Positions 1-11,240 of a stretch of 64,000 nt of DNA are shown here, piece after piece (position 1 is the stretch's first letter; each line of letters starts with the position of its first letter). The notes under the pieces are model-generated. The model was given only the letters and a program-made list of their open reading frames with translations, was not told the origin of the DNA and searched no databases. The position numbers and the translations under genes were made by a program. Origin of the DNA: Amycolatopsis alkalitolerans (GTDB lineage Bacteria; Actinomycetota; Actinomycetes; Mycobacteriales; Pseudonocardiaceae); contig NZ_VDFW01000001.1 of assembly GCF_006152065.1 (NCBI RefSeq), forward strand, positions 186,001 to 250,000. The letters run 5' to 3'.

Positions 1-1069
1 GCGCGTCTTCGGAGTCCAGCCGGGCCAGCTCGCGGGCCAGGTTGAGCCGCATCGACGGCTGCGAGGTGTCCTCTTCGAGGTTGAGCCGCATGCTCTGCAG
101 TGTCTTCAGCGCCTCGTCACGGCGGCCTGCGGCATAAAGGCAGCGGGACAGCGCGATGGCCACGATGACCTGCTCGTGCGGGTAACCCGGCTCGACGAGC
201 AGCCGCTGCAGCCGGTCCACATGCGCGGGATCGGGGACGGCGAACGCGAGCGCGGCGGCCAGCACGCCGACCTGATCGACCGCGGACAGCCCGATCCGGC
301 GCGGGAACAGCGATTCCGCGAAGGGGGCCTCGACCGCGACGGCCATCGACGCGGCCGTCTCGAACTTCGCGGCCGCCTCGGCGTACCGCTCCACCCGTTC
401 CAGCCGCAGCGCCCAGCCGAGCAGCATCTTGATCCGGTTCATCAGCTGCAGCGTGATCTCGTGCGGGCCGGCGGTCTCGCGGATCGCCTGGTGTGCCCGC
501 GCGATGACCTCCTCGGCGGCTTCGTACACGCCGAGCTGGTTCAGCACGAGCCAGCAGTCGATGAGCGCGCTGGCCTGTGTCTTCGCCCATTCCCGGCGTG
601 GTACCTGCATGTCCGGGCGGTCGGAATCGTCGAGGATCGCCAGCGCGCGGGCGATCTCGGTGAGCGCCGCGTCCTCTTGCGAGGCGAGCACGAGCCGGCG
701 GCCGCGCAGCGCGTGCGCGTCGGCGCGGTAGAGCGAGAGCCCGTGGCGGCGGGTGTGGGCGAGCATCTCGTCGAGCAGCCGTTCGGATTCGCCGGCCAGG
801 CCGCGGGTGACGAGCCGGGCGAGCGCCGCCGCGCGCAGCAGTTGCGCGACCAGGATGGGTTCGCCGCGGCGCTGGGTCTCCTCGAGCAGCTCGTCCGTGG
901 TGCGCACGATCTGCAACTGCTCTTCGTGGTCCGTGTGCTGAACCGCCGCGATCAGTTCGCGCGCGCGCCCCACCAGCCAGGCGTCGGACAACTCGGCCAG
1001 CGCCGGCCTCTTGCTGGTCTCGCTCTCGCCTTGCAGCGGGGCACCCCCTCGCTCGTCGGGGTCGGGCAC
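1..1069 (-). CDS. Helical-repeat (TPR-like) protein, C-terminus outside window
   Basis: The minus strand is open from a GTG at 1069 to the window edge, giving about 356 residues of a longer protein. It is almost entirely amphipathic helix rich in Ala, Leu, Glu and Arg, for example LAELSDAWLVGRARELIAAV near the start and GRRDEALKTLQSM near the edge, the second resembling a tetratricopeptide unit. No catalytic motif is visible in the part present. Actinobacterial proteins with this kind of helical N-terminus often end in a GGDEF or other output domain, but that end lies outside the window, so the function is not assigned. The start was chosen because it begins the frame just after the tRNA-Gln gene on the same strand, 5 nt past its end. 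The coding frame is clear; the identity is not. Confidence 0.6.
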   Translation of the reverse strand, partial: MPDPDERGGAPLQGESETSKRPALAELSDAWLVGRARELIAAVQHTDHEEQLQIVRTTDELLEETQRRGEPILVAQLLRAAALARLVTRGLAGESERLLDEMLAHTRRHGLSLYRADAHALRGRRLVLASQEDAALTEIARALAILDDSDRPDMQVPRREWAKTQASALIDCWLVLNQLGVYEAAEEVIARAHQAIRETAGPHEITLQLMNRIKMLLGWALRLERVERYAEAAAKFETAASMAVAVEAPFAESLFPRRIGLSAVDQVGVLAAALAFAVPDPAHVDRLQRLLVEPGYPHEQVIVAIALSRCLYAAGRRDEALKTLQSMRLNLEEDTSQPSMRLNLARELARLDSEDA

Positions 1070-1074
1070 GGCAG

Positions 1075-1146
1075 CTCCGCCGCCAGGATTCGAACCTGAA
1101 CTGTCAGAACCAAAATCTGAAGTGCTGCCTATTACACTACGGCGGA
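1075..1146 (-). tRNA. tRNA-Gln (anticodon TTG)
   Basis: Read on the minus strand, the 72-nt segment folds as a standard cloverleaf. The acceptor stem is TCCGCCG/CGGCGGA, the discriminator base is G, the anticodon stem is TCAGA/TCTGA, and the loop is TTTTGGT, giving anticodon TTG. The T-loop is TTCGAAT. The tRNA lies immediately upstream of the helical-repeat gene on the same strand. The CCA end is not encoded. Confidence 0.95.
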
Positions 1147-1243
1147 TCGTGCCTGGTCAGGATACCGATACCGGAAACCGGGCCGGGGCTTGGGGTTGCG
1201 GCCGGTTCTGTGCTCTCCCCAGCGGGCAAAACCTCCTGTACCG

Positions 1244-1265
1244 TAACTTACGCAAACGTAGGTAA
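1244..1265. promoter_or_regulatory. Imperfect 22-bp dyad upstream of the desaturase
   Basis: TAACTTACG and CGTAGGTAA are near-inverted copies (7 of 9 positions) around the spacer CAAA. The dyad lies about 45 nt upstream of the desaturase start. Size and spacing suit a TetR-family operator, and a TetR gene follows the desaturase, so autogenous or local control is a reasonable inference. No binding evidence exists here. Confidence 0.45.
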
Positions 1266-1310
1266 GGCGACCCTTTCCCGGGTCGTTTTCGCAGGAGGAA
1301 GTGGTTGCGC

Positions 1311-2249
1311 ATGACGGCTACGCTGGATCCCACTCCTACCAAAGGCCCGAAACCGCTGATCAATGGTCAGCGCCCGGCCGGCATCCAGTTCGCGGTCTAC
1401 CTCGGGGTGCTCCTGCCGCTGATCGCGCTCGCGGTCGCGGTGCCCTTCGCCTGGGGGTGGGGGCTGAGCTGGGTGGACGTCGGGTTGTTCGTGGCTTTCT
1501 ACGGGTTGTCTGGGCTCGGGATCACCGTCGCCTTTCACCGGTATTTCACGCATGGTTCGTTCAAGGCCAAGCGCTGGCTGCGGATCGCGCTCGCGATCGC
1601 GGGCAGCCTCGCCGTCCAGGGGCCGGTGATCACCTGGGTGGCCGATCACCGCAGGCATCACGCCTTCTCCGACCGTGACGGCGATCCGCATTCGCCGTGG
1701 GCGTACGGCACTTCGCCGCTGGCGATCGCGAAGGGTTTCTGGCACGCGCACATGGGGTGGCTGTTCGAGCGCGACCAGAGCAACGCCGAGCGGTTCGCCC
1801 CGGACCTGCTCAAGGACCCGGCGATCAAGAAGGTCGACGAATACTTCTGGCTGTGGACACTGCTCACGCTGACAGTGCCCGGTTTGCTCGGCGGGCTCAT
1901 CACGTGGTCGTGGTGGGGTGCGGTGACGGCGTTCTTCTGGGCCGGACTGGTGCGGGTGTGCGTGCTGCACCACGTGACCTGGTCGGTCAACTCGATCTGC
2001 CACATGATCGGCGAGCGCCCGTTCGCCGCGCGCGACCGGTCGGCGAACTTCTGGCCGCTGGCGATCCTGTCCTTCGGCGAGTCGTGGCACAACCTGCACC
2101 ACGCGGACCCGACCTCGGCGCGGCACGGCGTCAAGCGCGGGCAGATCGACCTTTCGGCGCGCGTGATCTGGGCCTTCGAGAAGTTCGGCTGGGTGAACAA
2201 CGTCCGCTGGCCCACCCCCGCGCGGCTGGCACGCCTGGCCGCCGAATAG
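1311..2249 (+). CDS. Membrane fatty-acid (acyl-CoA delta-9) desaturase
   Basis: This di-iron fatty-acid desaturase of about 312 residues introduces a double bond into long acyl chains at the inner membrane. The three histidine boxes of the family are visible: HRYFTH, HRRHH (in DHRRHHAFSD), and HNLHH (in ESWHNLHHADP). They are separated by hydrophobic segments that should form four membrane helices. The AGGAGG at 1293-1298 is spaced 6 nt from a TTG at 1305 and 12 nt from the ATG at 1311. ATG is used here, but TTG, adding two residues, is possible. The following TetR gene and the upstream dyad suggest control by membrane lipid state. The family is very clear; the exact regiospecificity is inferred. 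Confidence 0.93.
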   Translation: MTATLDPTPTKGPKPLINGQRPAGIQFAVYLGVLLPLIALAVAVPFAWGWGLSWVDVGLFVAFYGLSGLGITVAFHRYFTHGSFKAKRWLRIALAIAGSLAVQGPVITWVADHRRHHAFSDRDGDPHSPWAYGTSPLAIAKGFWHAHMGWLFERDQSNAERFAPDLLKDPAIKKVDEYFWLWTLLTLTVPGLLGGLITWSWWGAVTAFFWAGLVRVCVLHHVTWSVNSICHMIGERPFAARDRSANFWPLAILSFGESWHNLHHADPTSARHGVKRGQIDLSARVIWAFEKFGWVNNVRWPTPARLARLAAE

Positions 2250-2312
2250 GCCGGCCCCTCGCCCACCACCGCCCTCAGCGGAGACGCTGCGCGTCGCAGT
2301 ACTGTCCCTAGT

Positions 2313-2981
2313 GTGGCGGGAAGACGGCGAGCGAAACGTGAGGCGGCTACCGGCGCGCGGCCGCCGGAGCCGGTGGCGCGCGTCCGGATGACGGGCGCCG
2401 AGCGCAGGCAGCAGTTGCTGAACGTCGCTCGTTCGCTGTTCGCGGAGAAGGGTTTCGACGGGACGTCGATCGAGGAGATCGCGAACCGCGCGAACGTCTC
2501 CAAACCCGTCGTGTACGAGCATTTCGGTGGCAAGGAAGGGATCTACGCGGTCGTCGTCGACCGGGAGACCCGCCTGCTGCTGGACCGGATGGTGTCCACT
2601 TTGCACGGTGGGCACCCGAAGGCGATGCTCGAGCAGGCGGCGAGCGCGCTGCTCGGGTATGTCGAGGAGTCGCACGACGGGTTCCGGATCCTGGTGCGCG
2701 ATTCGCCCGTGGCCAGTTCGACCGGCACGTTCTCGACGGTGCTGAACGACATCGCGAGCCAGGTCGAGCACATCCTCGGCCAGCAGTTCGCCGCACGCGG
2801 GTACGACGAAAAGCTCTCCGCGCTGTACGCGCAGGCGCTCGTCGGCATGGTCGCGCTGACCGGACAGTGGTGGCTCGACGCGCGCCGCCCGAAGCGCGAC
2901 GAGGTCGCCGCGCATCTGGTCAACCTGGCGTGGAACGGGTTGTCCCACCTGGAGCACAAACCGAAGCTGCGCCTGTACTAG
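2313..2981 (+). CDS. TetR-family transcriptional regulator
   Basis: This 222-residue TetR repressor has an Arg-rich N-terminal tail, then the helix-turn-helix at about residues 35-75 (TSIEEIANRANVSKPVVYEH), followed by an all-helical ligand-binding domain containing LVGMVALTGQWWLDARRP. It lies 63 nt after the desaturase on the same strand, so it is a candidate regulator of that gene, acting on the dyad at 1244-1265. Sensing of acyl-CoA is plausible from context but is not shown by sequence. The GTG at 2313 opens the frame. An internal ATG at 2388 (MTGAERRQQ) would also leave the DNA-binding domain intact. Its last 4 nt overlap the end of the convergent MarR gene. Confidence 0.9.
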   Translation: MAGRRRAKREAATGARPPEPVARVRMTGAERRQQLLNVARSLFAEKGFDGTSIEEIANRANVSKPVVYEHFGGKEGIYAVVVDRETRLLLDRMVSTLHGGHPKAMLEQAASALLGYVEESHDGFRILVRDSPVASSTGTFSTVLNDIASQVEHILGQQFAARGYDEKLSALYAQALVGMVALTGQWWLDARRPKRDEVAAHLVNLAWNGLSHLEHKPKLRLY

Positions 2982-3502
2982 CGGGCCGAGAGATCGGCGA
3001 GCAGGATCCGCAGGAGCCCGGCCAACTGGTCGCGCTGCCCCGGTGTCAGCGCGGACAGCAGCCCTTCTTCGTGCGTGAGCAGATCGTCGACCGTGCGCTC
3101 GACTTCCGCATGCCCGGCTTCGGTGAGTTCGACGAGTACCCCGCGGCCGTCCTCGGGGGAACGCATCCTGCGCACCAGGCCTTCGCGCTCGCTTCGCGCC
3201 ACGCGCTGGGAAACCGCGCCGGGGCTGACGAGGGTGCGCCGGGCGAGTTCGCTCGGCGGCAGCCGGTACGGCGGGCCGGCGCGGCGCAACGTGGACAGCA
3301 GGTCGAGGGTGCCGGCGTCCATCCCGAGGCGCAGCATCGTCGCGCGGCGGTCCTCGTCGAGGACCCGGCCGATCCACCAGATGCGCGTGATCACCCCGAT
3401 CGACGCGACGGGCGTGCCCGGCCGCTCACGTGCCCAGGCCTCCTGGATGGCATCTGCGCCGTCGCTTGACGGGTTTTCCGTGACGCCGGTACGGTCGGTC
3501 AT
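2978..3502 (-). CDS. MarR-family transcriptional regulator
   Basis: This 174-residue winged-helix regulator has the recognition region LARRTLVSPGAVSQRVARSE followed by the wing RMRSPEDGRGVLVELT, typical of MarR proteins. The C-terminal helix (LTPGQRDQLAGLLRIL) is the dimerisation element. It is divergent from the SDR gene across a 33-nt gap that contains a perfect CTTTA/TAAAG dyad, so it probably represses itself and the SDR gene. The ligand is unknown. The gene converges on the TetR gene with a 4-nt overlap. Confidence 0.9.
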   Translation of the reverse strand: MTDRTGVTENPSSDGADAIQEAWARERPGTPVASIGVITRIWWIGRVLDEDRRATMLRLGMDAGTLDLLSTLRRAGPPYRLPPSELARRTLVSPGAVSQRVARSEREGLVRRMRSPEDGRGVLVELTEAGHAEVERTVDDLLTHEEGLLSALTPGQRDQLAGLLRILLADLSAR

Positions 3503-3509
3503 GACAGTA

Positions 3510-3523
3510 CTTTAGCAATAAAG
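3510..3523. promoter_or_regulatory. CTTTA-N4-TAAAG operator candidate
   Basis: A perfect inverted repeat, CTTTA GCAA TAAAG, occupies almost the whole AT-rich gap between the divergent MarR and SDR genes. Its position over both likely promoters makes it the obvious MarR operator. This is inference from position and symmetry only. Confidence 0.55.
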
Positions 3524-3535
3524 GATAAAATTCCC

Positions 3536-4258
3536 ATGGCAGATTCCAGGCAAGTCGTGGTGACCGGCGGCGGAACCGGGATCGGATACGCGATCGCTTC
3601 CCGGTTCGCGAAGGCCGGGGATGAAGTGACGATCACCGGGCGGCGCGAGAACGTGCTGACGGAGTCGGCGGCCTTGCTGGGCGCTCGTGCCGTCCCGTTC
3701 GACGCGAGCGATCCGGCGGCGGTGGAAGCCGCGCTCGCGGACCTGCCGGACCGGGTAGACGTGCTGGTCAACAATGCCGGCGGGAACGTGGAGTTCGGGG
3801 GTGGCGGCTCGGATCTGGCCGCGCTGGCCGGCCGATGGCGCGCGAACTTCGCGGCGAACGTCCTTTCCGCCGTGCTGGTGACGACCGCGCTGAAGCCACG
3901 CCTCGCGGACAACGCGCGCGTCATCACGCTCGGCTCGATCGCGGCGAACAAGGGCGCGGGTTCCTACGGCGCGGCGAAAGCGGCGGTCGAATCGTGGACC
4001 GCCGACATTTCCCGGGAACTAGGCCCGCGCGGGATTACGGCGAATGTCGTCGCGCCGGGCCTGATCGGGGAAACGGAATTCTTCCAGGGCACGCTGACCG
4101 GCGAGCGGCGCGAACTGCTGATCTCGCAAACGCGGAACAAGCGAGCGGGAACAGTCGAGGACGTCGCGGAACTGGTCGGCTTCCTGGGAAGCCCGGACGC
4201 CGGCCACCTGACCGGCCAGGTAATCCACCTGAACGGCGGCGCCCACCTAGCAAGGTGA
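3536..4258 (+). CDS. SDR-family NAD(P)-dependent oxidoreductase
   Basis: This 240-residue short-chain dehydrogenase/reductase has the cofactor motif TGGGTGIG near residue 10, the NNAG motif (VLVNNAGGN) near residue 80, and the catalytic YGAAKAA (Tyr-x-x-x-Lys) near residue 145, preceded by the LGSIA serine. It is full length for the classical family. Substrate cannot be told from sequence. Divergent transcription from a MarR gene with a shared dyad suggests induction by a small aromatic or lipophilic compound. The ATG at 3536 lies directly after the operator region. Confidence 0.9.
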   Translation: MADSRQVVVTGGGTGIGYAIASRFAKAGDEVTITGRRENVLTESAALLGARAVPFDASDPAAVEAALADLPDRVDVLVNNAGGNVEFGGGGSDLAALAGRWRANFAANVLSAVLVTTALKPRLADNARVITLGSIAANKGAGSYGAAKAAVESWTADISRELGPRGITANVVAPGLIGETEFFQGTLTGERRELLISQTRNKRAGTVEDVAELVGFLGSPDAGHLTGQVIHLNGGAHLAR

Positions 4259-4440
4259 CCAACCGAAGGCCACCAGCCGCCCACACCCCCCGCCCCTCCG
4301 CGAACACTCACAGATCGGGGCGGGGGTGGGTTCTCGCGGCGAGGGCGCCCAGCACCCGGTTCAAAGATGCCTCGCCGGCGGGCAGGCTCCGGGATGACCC
4401 GAGGGTTCGCGGTCATCTTGCGTCGGGCGGGTGGTCGGGT

Positions 4441-4509
4441 TGGGTGGTCATCCCGTCGCCTGCGGTTTGCGTGTATCGTGGCGGTGTCAGGCGACGGGAT
4501 GACCACCCA
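4441..4509. repeat. Perfect 22-bp inverted repeat with 25-nt loop
   Basis: Positions 4441-4462 and 4488-4509 are exact reverse complements (left arm begins TGGGTGGTCATCCCGTCGCC). They lie in the gap between the convergent SDR and sugar-dehydrogenase genes. A smaller GATGACC/GGTCATC pair (4393-4399, 4411-4417) sits just upstream and shares the GGTCATC word. No U-tract follows, so this is not a textbook terminator. It could be a bidirectional terminator, a REP-like element or a remnant of a small mobile repeat. The rest of the gap 4259-4525 shows no gene. Confidence 0.8.
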
Positions 4510-4525
4510 CGAGCCCTTTGCGTTG

Positions 4526-5665
4526 TTAGCTGGGGGTGATTCGCAGGAGTTTGTCGTTGCTGCCATCCGAGGTTGTCACGTATAGGGTGCCGTCTGGGGC
4601 TGTTCGTGCTGCTCGTAGGCGGCCGTAGGTGTCGTCGAATTCCTTTGGCAGCGTGACATCCGTGATGGTGCCGTTGGGGTCGGCGCCGAACAGCAGCATC
4701 TTCTGGCCCTTCAGCGCGACGACAGCCAGCAGCCCATCGAGTGGGCCCCATTGTGCGCCGGTGAGGAAAGTTGCGCCGCAGATGGCTTCGGTGACCTGGC
4801 CCGATGTCCACAGTGCACGGACTGCTCCGGGGAAGCGGTCGGTGTCGGTCATCGGGACGCTCTCGTCGTACGACGTCTCGGTACCGCTCTTCGACGGGTC
4901 CCAGCCGTAGTTGGCGCCCGGGCGGATCAGGTTGATTTCGTCGTCGAACGTGGGACCGTGTTCGGCGGTGAAGACCTGACCGGTGCCGGGCCGCACCGCC
5001 ACGCCCTGCACGTTGCGGTGGCCGTAGGTCAGGATCCGCTGCTCGTTCGGATCGGCCGAGGAGATGAACGGGTTGTCCGGGAGCGGCGCGCCCGTGCGCA
5101 GGTCGATCCGCAGCACCTTCCCGCCGAGACTGTGCCGGTCCTGCGCGATCGTCGGCCGCGCGGTGTCCCCGGTGCCGACCAGCAGCGCCCCGTCGGCCGC
5201 GATGGCGGGTCGGCAGCCGGAATGCCGCCCGCTCGGGTTGACCGGCAGTCCCGTCAGCAGATCCCGCACCTTCGTCGCGCTGCGTTCGTCCGGGGCGAGG
5301 GTCCAGGTGGTGAGCCGGATGTCCACCGGCTGCCCGCCTTCCTGGTGGGTCTGGCACATCGTGAACAGGCGGCTCCGCGCGAAGTCCGGGTGCACGACCA
5401 GCCCCATCAGCCCGCCCTCGCCGCGCGCGTACACGTCCGAGAGATCGGCCGAGACGTTGTGCGCCCCGGACGCATCCACCAGTGACAACCGGCCCGCACG
5501 TTGCGTCACCAGCAGTTTCCCGTCCGGCAGGAAGCCGACGTCCCATGCGTGTTCGAGCCCGCTCGCGAGCACTTCGGTGTGCAGGCCGGTCTCCTGCGGC
5601 GGCGCCGCCGTAGTGGTACAAGCGGTCAGCAGGAGGGCGAACGGGACGATTCGGATCCAGCGCAT
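4526..5665 (-). CDS. PQQ-type glucose/sorbosone dehydrogenase lipoprotein
   Basis: This 379-residue secreted protein has a lipoprotein signal (FALLLTAC, lipidated Cys near residue 16) followed by a six-bladed beta-propeller of the soluble glucose/sorbosone dehydrogenase family. Family features include EHAWDVGFLPDGKLLVTQRA at the start of the propeller, the YARGEGGLMGLVVHPDF segment, GDTARPTIAQD, and the YGHRNVQGVAVRP motif. Family members oxidise aldoses outside the cytoplasm, usually with PQQ. Substrate and cofactor use here are unproven. The ATG at 5665 was chosen because it directly precedes the lipoprotein signal. It lies 4 nt after the stop of the XRE gene, so the two are probably cotranscribed. 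Confidence 0.87.
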   Translation of the reverse strand: MRWIRIVPFALLLTACTTTAAPPQETGLHTEVLASGLEHAWDVGFLPDGKLLVTQRAGRLSLVDASGAHNVSADLSDVYARGEGGLMGLVVHPDFARSRLFTMCQTHQEGGQPVDIRLTTWTLAPDERSATKVRDLLTGLPVNPSGRHSGCRPAIAADGALLVGTGDTARPTIAQDRHSLGGKVLRIDLRTGAPLPDNPFISSADPNEQRILTYGHRNVQGVAVRPGTGQVFTAEHGPTFDDEINLIRPGANYGWDPSKSGTETSYDESVPMTDTDRFPGAVRALWTSGQVTEAICGATFLTGAQWGPLDGLLAVVALKGQKMLLFGADPNGTITDVTLPKEFDDTYGRLRAARTAPDGTLYVTTSDGSNDKLLRITPS

Positions 5666-5669
5666 GCGG

Positions 5670-6437
5670 TCATTGTGGCCCGGCGAGCGCTTCCGCGGTG
5701 GCCTGATCGGCGGGAAGGAAGGTCTCCAGGCGCAGTTCGGAAATCGTGACATCGACGGCTGTCGCGAAAGTGGTGATGGCGGTGATCAGCCTGAGTTCAC
5801 CGAGCGGCGTCCGCAGGCGCAGCGGCACCGCGAACCCGAGGTGGTCCGGCGCCGGAGCCAGCGGGCCTGGCAGGTAACCCGCCAGTTCCGCGAGCATCGC
5901 CTCGTGCCGCTCGTGCGGGGCGCGCGCGTTCGCCTGGCGTGGGCGTTCGAGCACATGCCGTGCCCAGTCGTCGAAGTTGACGATCCGCGGCGCCATCCCG
6001 CGCGGGTGCAGGGCCATCCGCAGCACATTGACCGGCGGTTCGAGCAACTCCGGTGCGACGCCTTCGGTGAGCAGATCGAGCGCGTCGTTCGCGGCGACCA
6101 GATCTCCGAACCGGTCCACGACGACCGCCGGGTACGGGCGGTGCCCGTCGAGCAACCGCCGCAAACCGTCCAGCACCGGCTTCACTGCCGGATCGTCCAG
6201 CCGCGTTTCCGGGTAGCTGGGCGCGTACCCGGCGGCGAGCAGTAGCGCGTTCCGTTCCCGCAGCGGCAGTTGCAGCGACTCGGCCACCCGCACGACCATG
6301 CCGCGGCCCGGCGTCGAGCGGCCGTTCTCCATGAAGCTCACGTGCCGTTGCGTGGTTCCGGCGCGCAGCGCGAGTTCCAGTTGCGACAGCCGGCGCCGCC
6401 CGCGCCACTCCCGCAGCGCCGCCCCGAAATCGTTCAC
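5670..6437 (-). CDS. XRE regulator with MmyB-like ligand-binding domain
   Basis: This 255-residue protein has an N-terminal helix-turn-helix of the XRE type (LSQLELALRAGTTQRHVSFM, residues about 16-35). It is followed by the MmyB-like domain common in actinobacterial regulators, seen in AAGYAPSYPET, VVVDRFGDLVAANDA and the closing FATAVDVTISELRLETF. The GTG at 6437 starts directly on NDFGAALREWR, the usual N-terminus. It is divergent from the LLM oxidoreductase with 64 nt between, a typical arrangement in which the regulator controls the redox enzyme. It may also drive the downstream sugar dehydrogenase. Confidence 0.9.
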   Translation of the reverse strand: MNDFGAALREWRGRRRLSQLELALRAGTTQRHVSFMENGRSTPGRGMVVRVAESLQLPLRERNALLLAAGYAPSYPETRLDDPAVKPVLDGLRRLLDGHRPYPAVVVDRFGDLVAANDALDLLTEGVAPELLEPPVNVLRMALHPRGMAPRIVNFDDWARHVLERPRQANARAPHERHEAMLAELAGYLPGPLAPAPDHLGFAVPLRLRTPLGELRLITAITTFATAVDVTISELRLETFLPADQATAEALAGPQ

Positions 6438-6451
6438 ACCACCATCGTGGC

Positions 6452-6467
6452 ATTCCCTCCGGGGAAT
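6452..6467. promoter_or_regulatory. ATTCCC-N4-GGGAAT dyad between divergent genes
   Basis: A perfect 6-bp inverted repeat with spacer TCCG lies midway between the XRE gene start (6437) and the LLM oxidoreductase start (6502). It is a candidate XRE operator on positional grounds. Confidence 0.4.
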
Positions 6468-6501
6468 TGAGCTCATACCGTCACGCGGCAACTGTGGACG
6501 G

Positions 6502-7380
6502 ATGAAATTCGGATTGCTTCTGCCCTCCGGGCGGCTGCCGGCCCGCTCGCTCGTCGACATCGCCGTCCGCGCCGAAGAACTCGGCTTCGACTCGGTGTGG
6601 GCCGGTGACTCGCTCGTGCGTGCCCGCGTCGAACCGTTGACGCTGCTCACCGCCGTCGCGCAGGCGACCAGCCGGATCACGCTCGGCACCGCGGTCCTGA
6701 TCCCCGCGCACCGGCATCCCGTCCAGGCCGCGCTGAGCATTACCGCACTCGACCAGCTCTCGGGCGGGCGGCTCGTGCTCGGCGTCGGCGCCGGGTTCCC
6801 CGGGTTCAGCGAGCAGGAGTTCGACCTCGTCGGTGTGCGCTTCAAGACCCGCTTCTCCCACCTCGACGACACCGTGACGTTGTGGCGGCAGCTGTGGACC
6901 GGGCAGCCGGAATCCTTCCACGGCAAGGTGCTCCACTACGACTGGCTTCCCGAGGTCCCGCCGCCCGCGCGGCCGGGAGGGCCGCCGATCTGGCTCGGCG
7001 GGATCACCCCCAACGCGCTCCGGCGCACCGCCCGGCTCTACGACGGATGGTTGCCGTACCCGCCGGACCCGGCCGAGTACGCGAGCGCCCTGGCGACGAT
7101 TCGCGAGGGCGGGCGTCCGGTCACGCCGGCCCTGTTCGCGACGGTCTACCTCGACGACGACATCGAACGCGGTACGGCGCGGCTCGATTCGTACTGCCGC
7201 GATACCTACAACCGGCCCCTCGACGTCATCGGCACGATCCAGGTGATGCTCACCGGACCGGATGTGCGCGCCCAGTTGGCACGATTCGCCGGGGCCGAGC
7301 ACGTCTTGCTGCGGATCGCCGCCTCCGATCCCGCGACGTTCGAAGAGCAGCTGGAAAAGGTCGTGGACATGCTGCCGTAG
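6502..7380 (+). CDS. LLM-class (F420-type) flavin-dependent oxidoreductase
   Basis: This 292-residue TIM-barrel oxidoreductase belongs to the luciferase-like monooxygenase superfamily. The N-terminus MKFGLLLPSG, the EELGFDSVWAGD segment, and RLVLGVGAGFP followed by FKTRFSHLDDTVTLWRQLW are typical of actinobacterial F420-dependent members. The substrate is unknown. The start ATG at 6502 opens directly on the first beta-strand. It is divergent from the XRE regulator, the probable controller. Confidence 0.9.
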   Translation: MKFGLLLPSGRLPARSLVDIAVRAEELGFDSVWAGDSLVRARVEPLTLLTAVAQATSRITLGTAVLIPAHRHPVQAALSITALDQLSGGRLVLGVGAGFPGFSEQEFDLVGVRFKTRFSHLDDTVTLWRQLWTGQPESFHGKVLHYDWLPEVPPPARPGGPPIWLGGITPNALRRTARLYDGWLPYPPDPAEYASALATIREGGRPVTPALFATVYLDDDIERGTARLDSYCRDTYNRPLDVIGTIQVMLTGPDVRAQLARFAGAEHVLLRIAASDPATFEEQLEKVVDMLP

Positions 7381-7455
7381 GCTGGACGGTGAGAGCCGCT
7401 ACCCGGTCTCGTCCCGGGCAGTGGCATGTCCGCATGCCTGCGCAGGGGAGTTTTC

Positions 7456-11019
<3,564 letters not shown>

Positions 11020-11020
11020 C

Positions 11021-11206
11021 CGCCGTGTTTGCCCTTCCGGACGCCGTGTTTGCCCTTCCGGACGGTGAGTTGGCTCGCCGCGGCGGTGACTTGGCTGTCC
11101 GCGGCACGGGCCCCCGCCGCGGGAGGGGCCCCCGCCGCGGGGCGGGCAAACACGCCTGCGGGAGGGGCCAACACGCCTGCGGGGCGGGCCAACACGCCGG
11201 GCTCCC
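11021..11206. repeat. 21-bp-period modular repeat array, two orientations
   Basis: Starting 2 nt after the mfd stop there are nine consecutive units: eight of 21 bp and one of 18 bp (11126-11143). Units at 11021-11041 and 11042-11062 are identical and contain GTGTTTGCCC. Units at 11063-11083 and 11084-11104 share CGGTGA-TTGGCT. The last three (11144-11206) carry the same core in reverse orientation (GGGCAAACAC or GGGCCAACAC). The array therefore points inwards and could fold into a long hairpin. Because the period is divisible by three, frames through it read as heptapeptide repeats, but no gene with a sensible start is seen. It fills the gap between mfd and the lipoprotein gene. Confidence 0.8.
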
Positions 11207-11240
11207 AAACTGGTGACTGCTGTGAGAGGGTACGCGTGTG

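Noticed and set aside
2313-2981. Assignment of the TetR gene to FasR or MadR
   Set aside because: The recognition-helix region as recalled for those proteins differs from this one, so no symbol was given.
1248-3377. A 709-codon minus-strand frame across the desaturase and TetR genes
   Set aside because: Composition is Arg/Pro-rich without motifs, and it overlaps two well-supported plus-strand genes and the MarR gene.
11021-11206. CRISPR array
   Set aside because: Units are 21 bp and contiguous, with no unique spacers, no cas genes, and mixed orientation.
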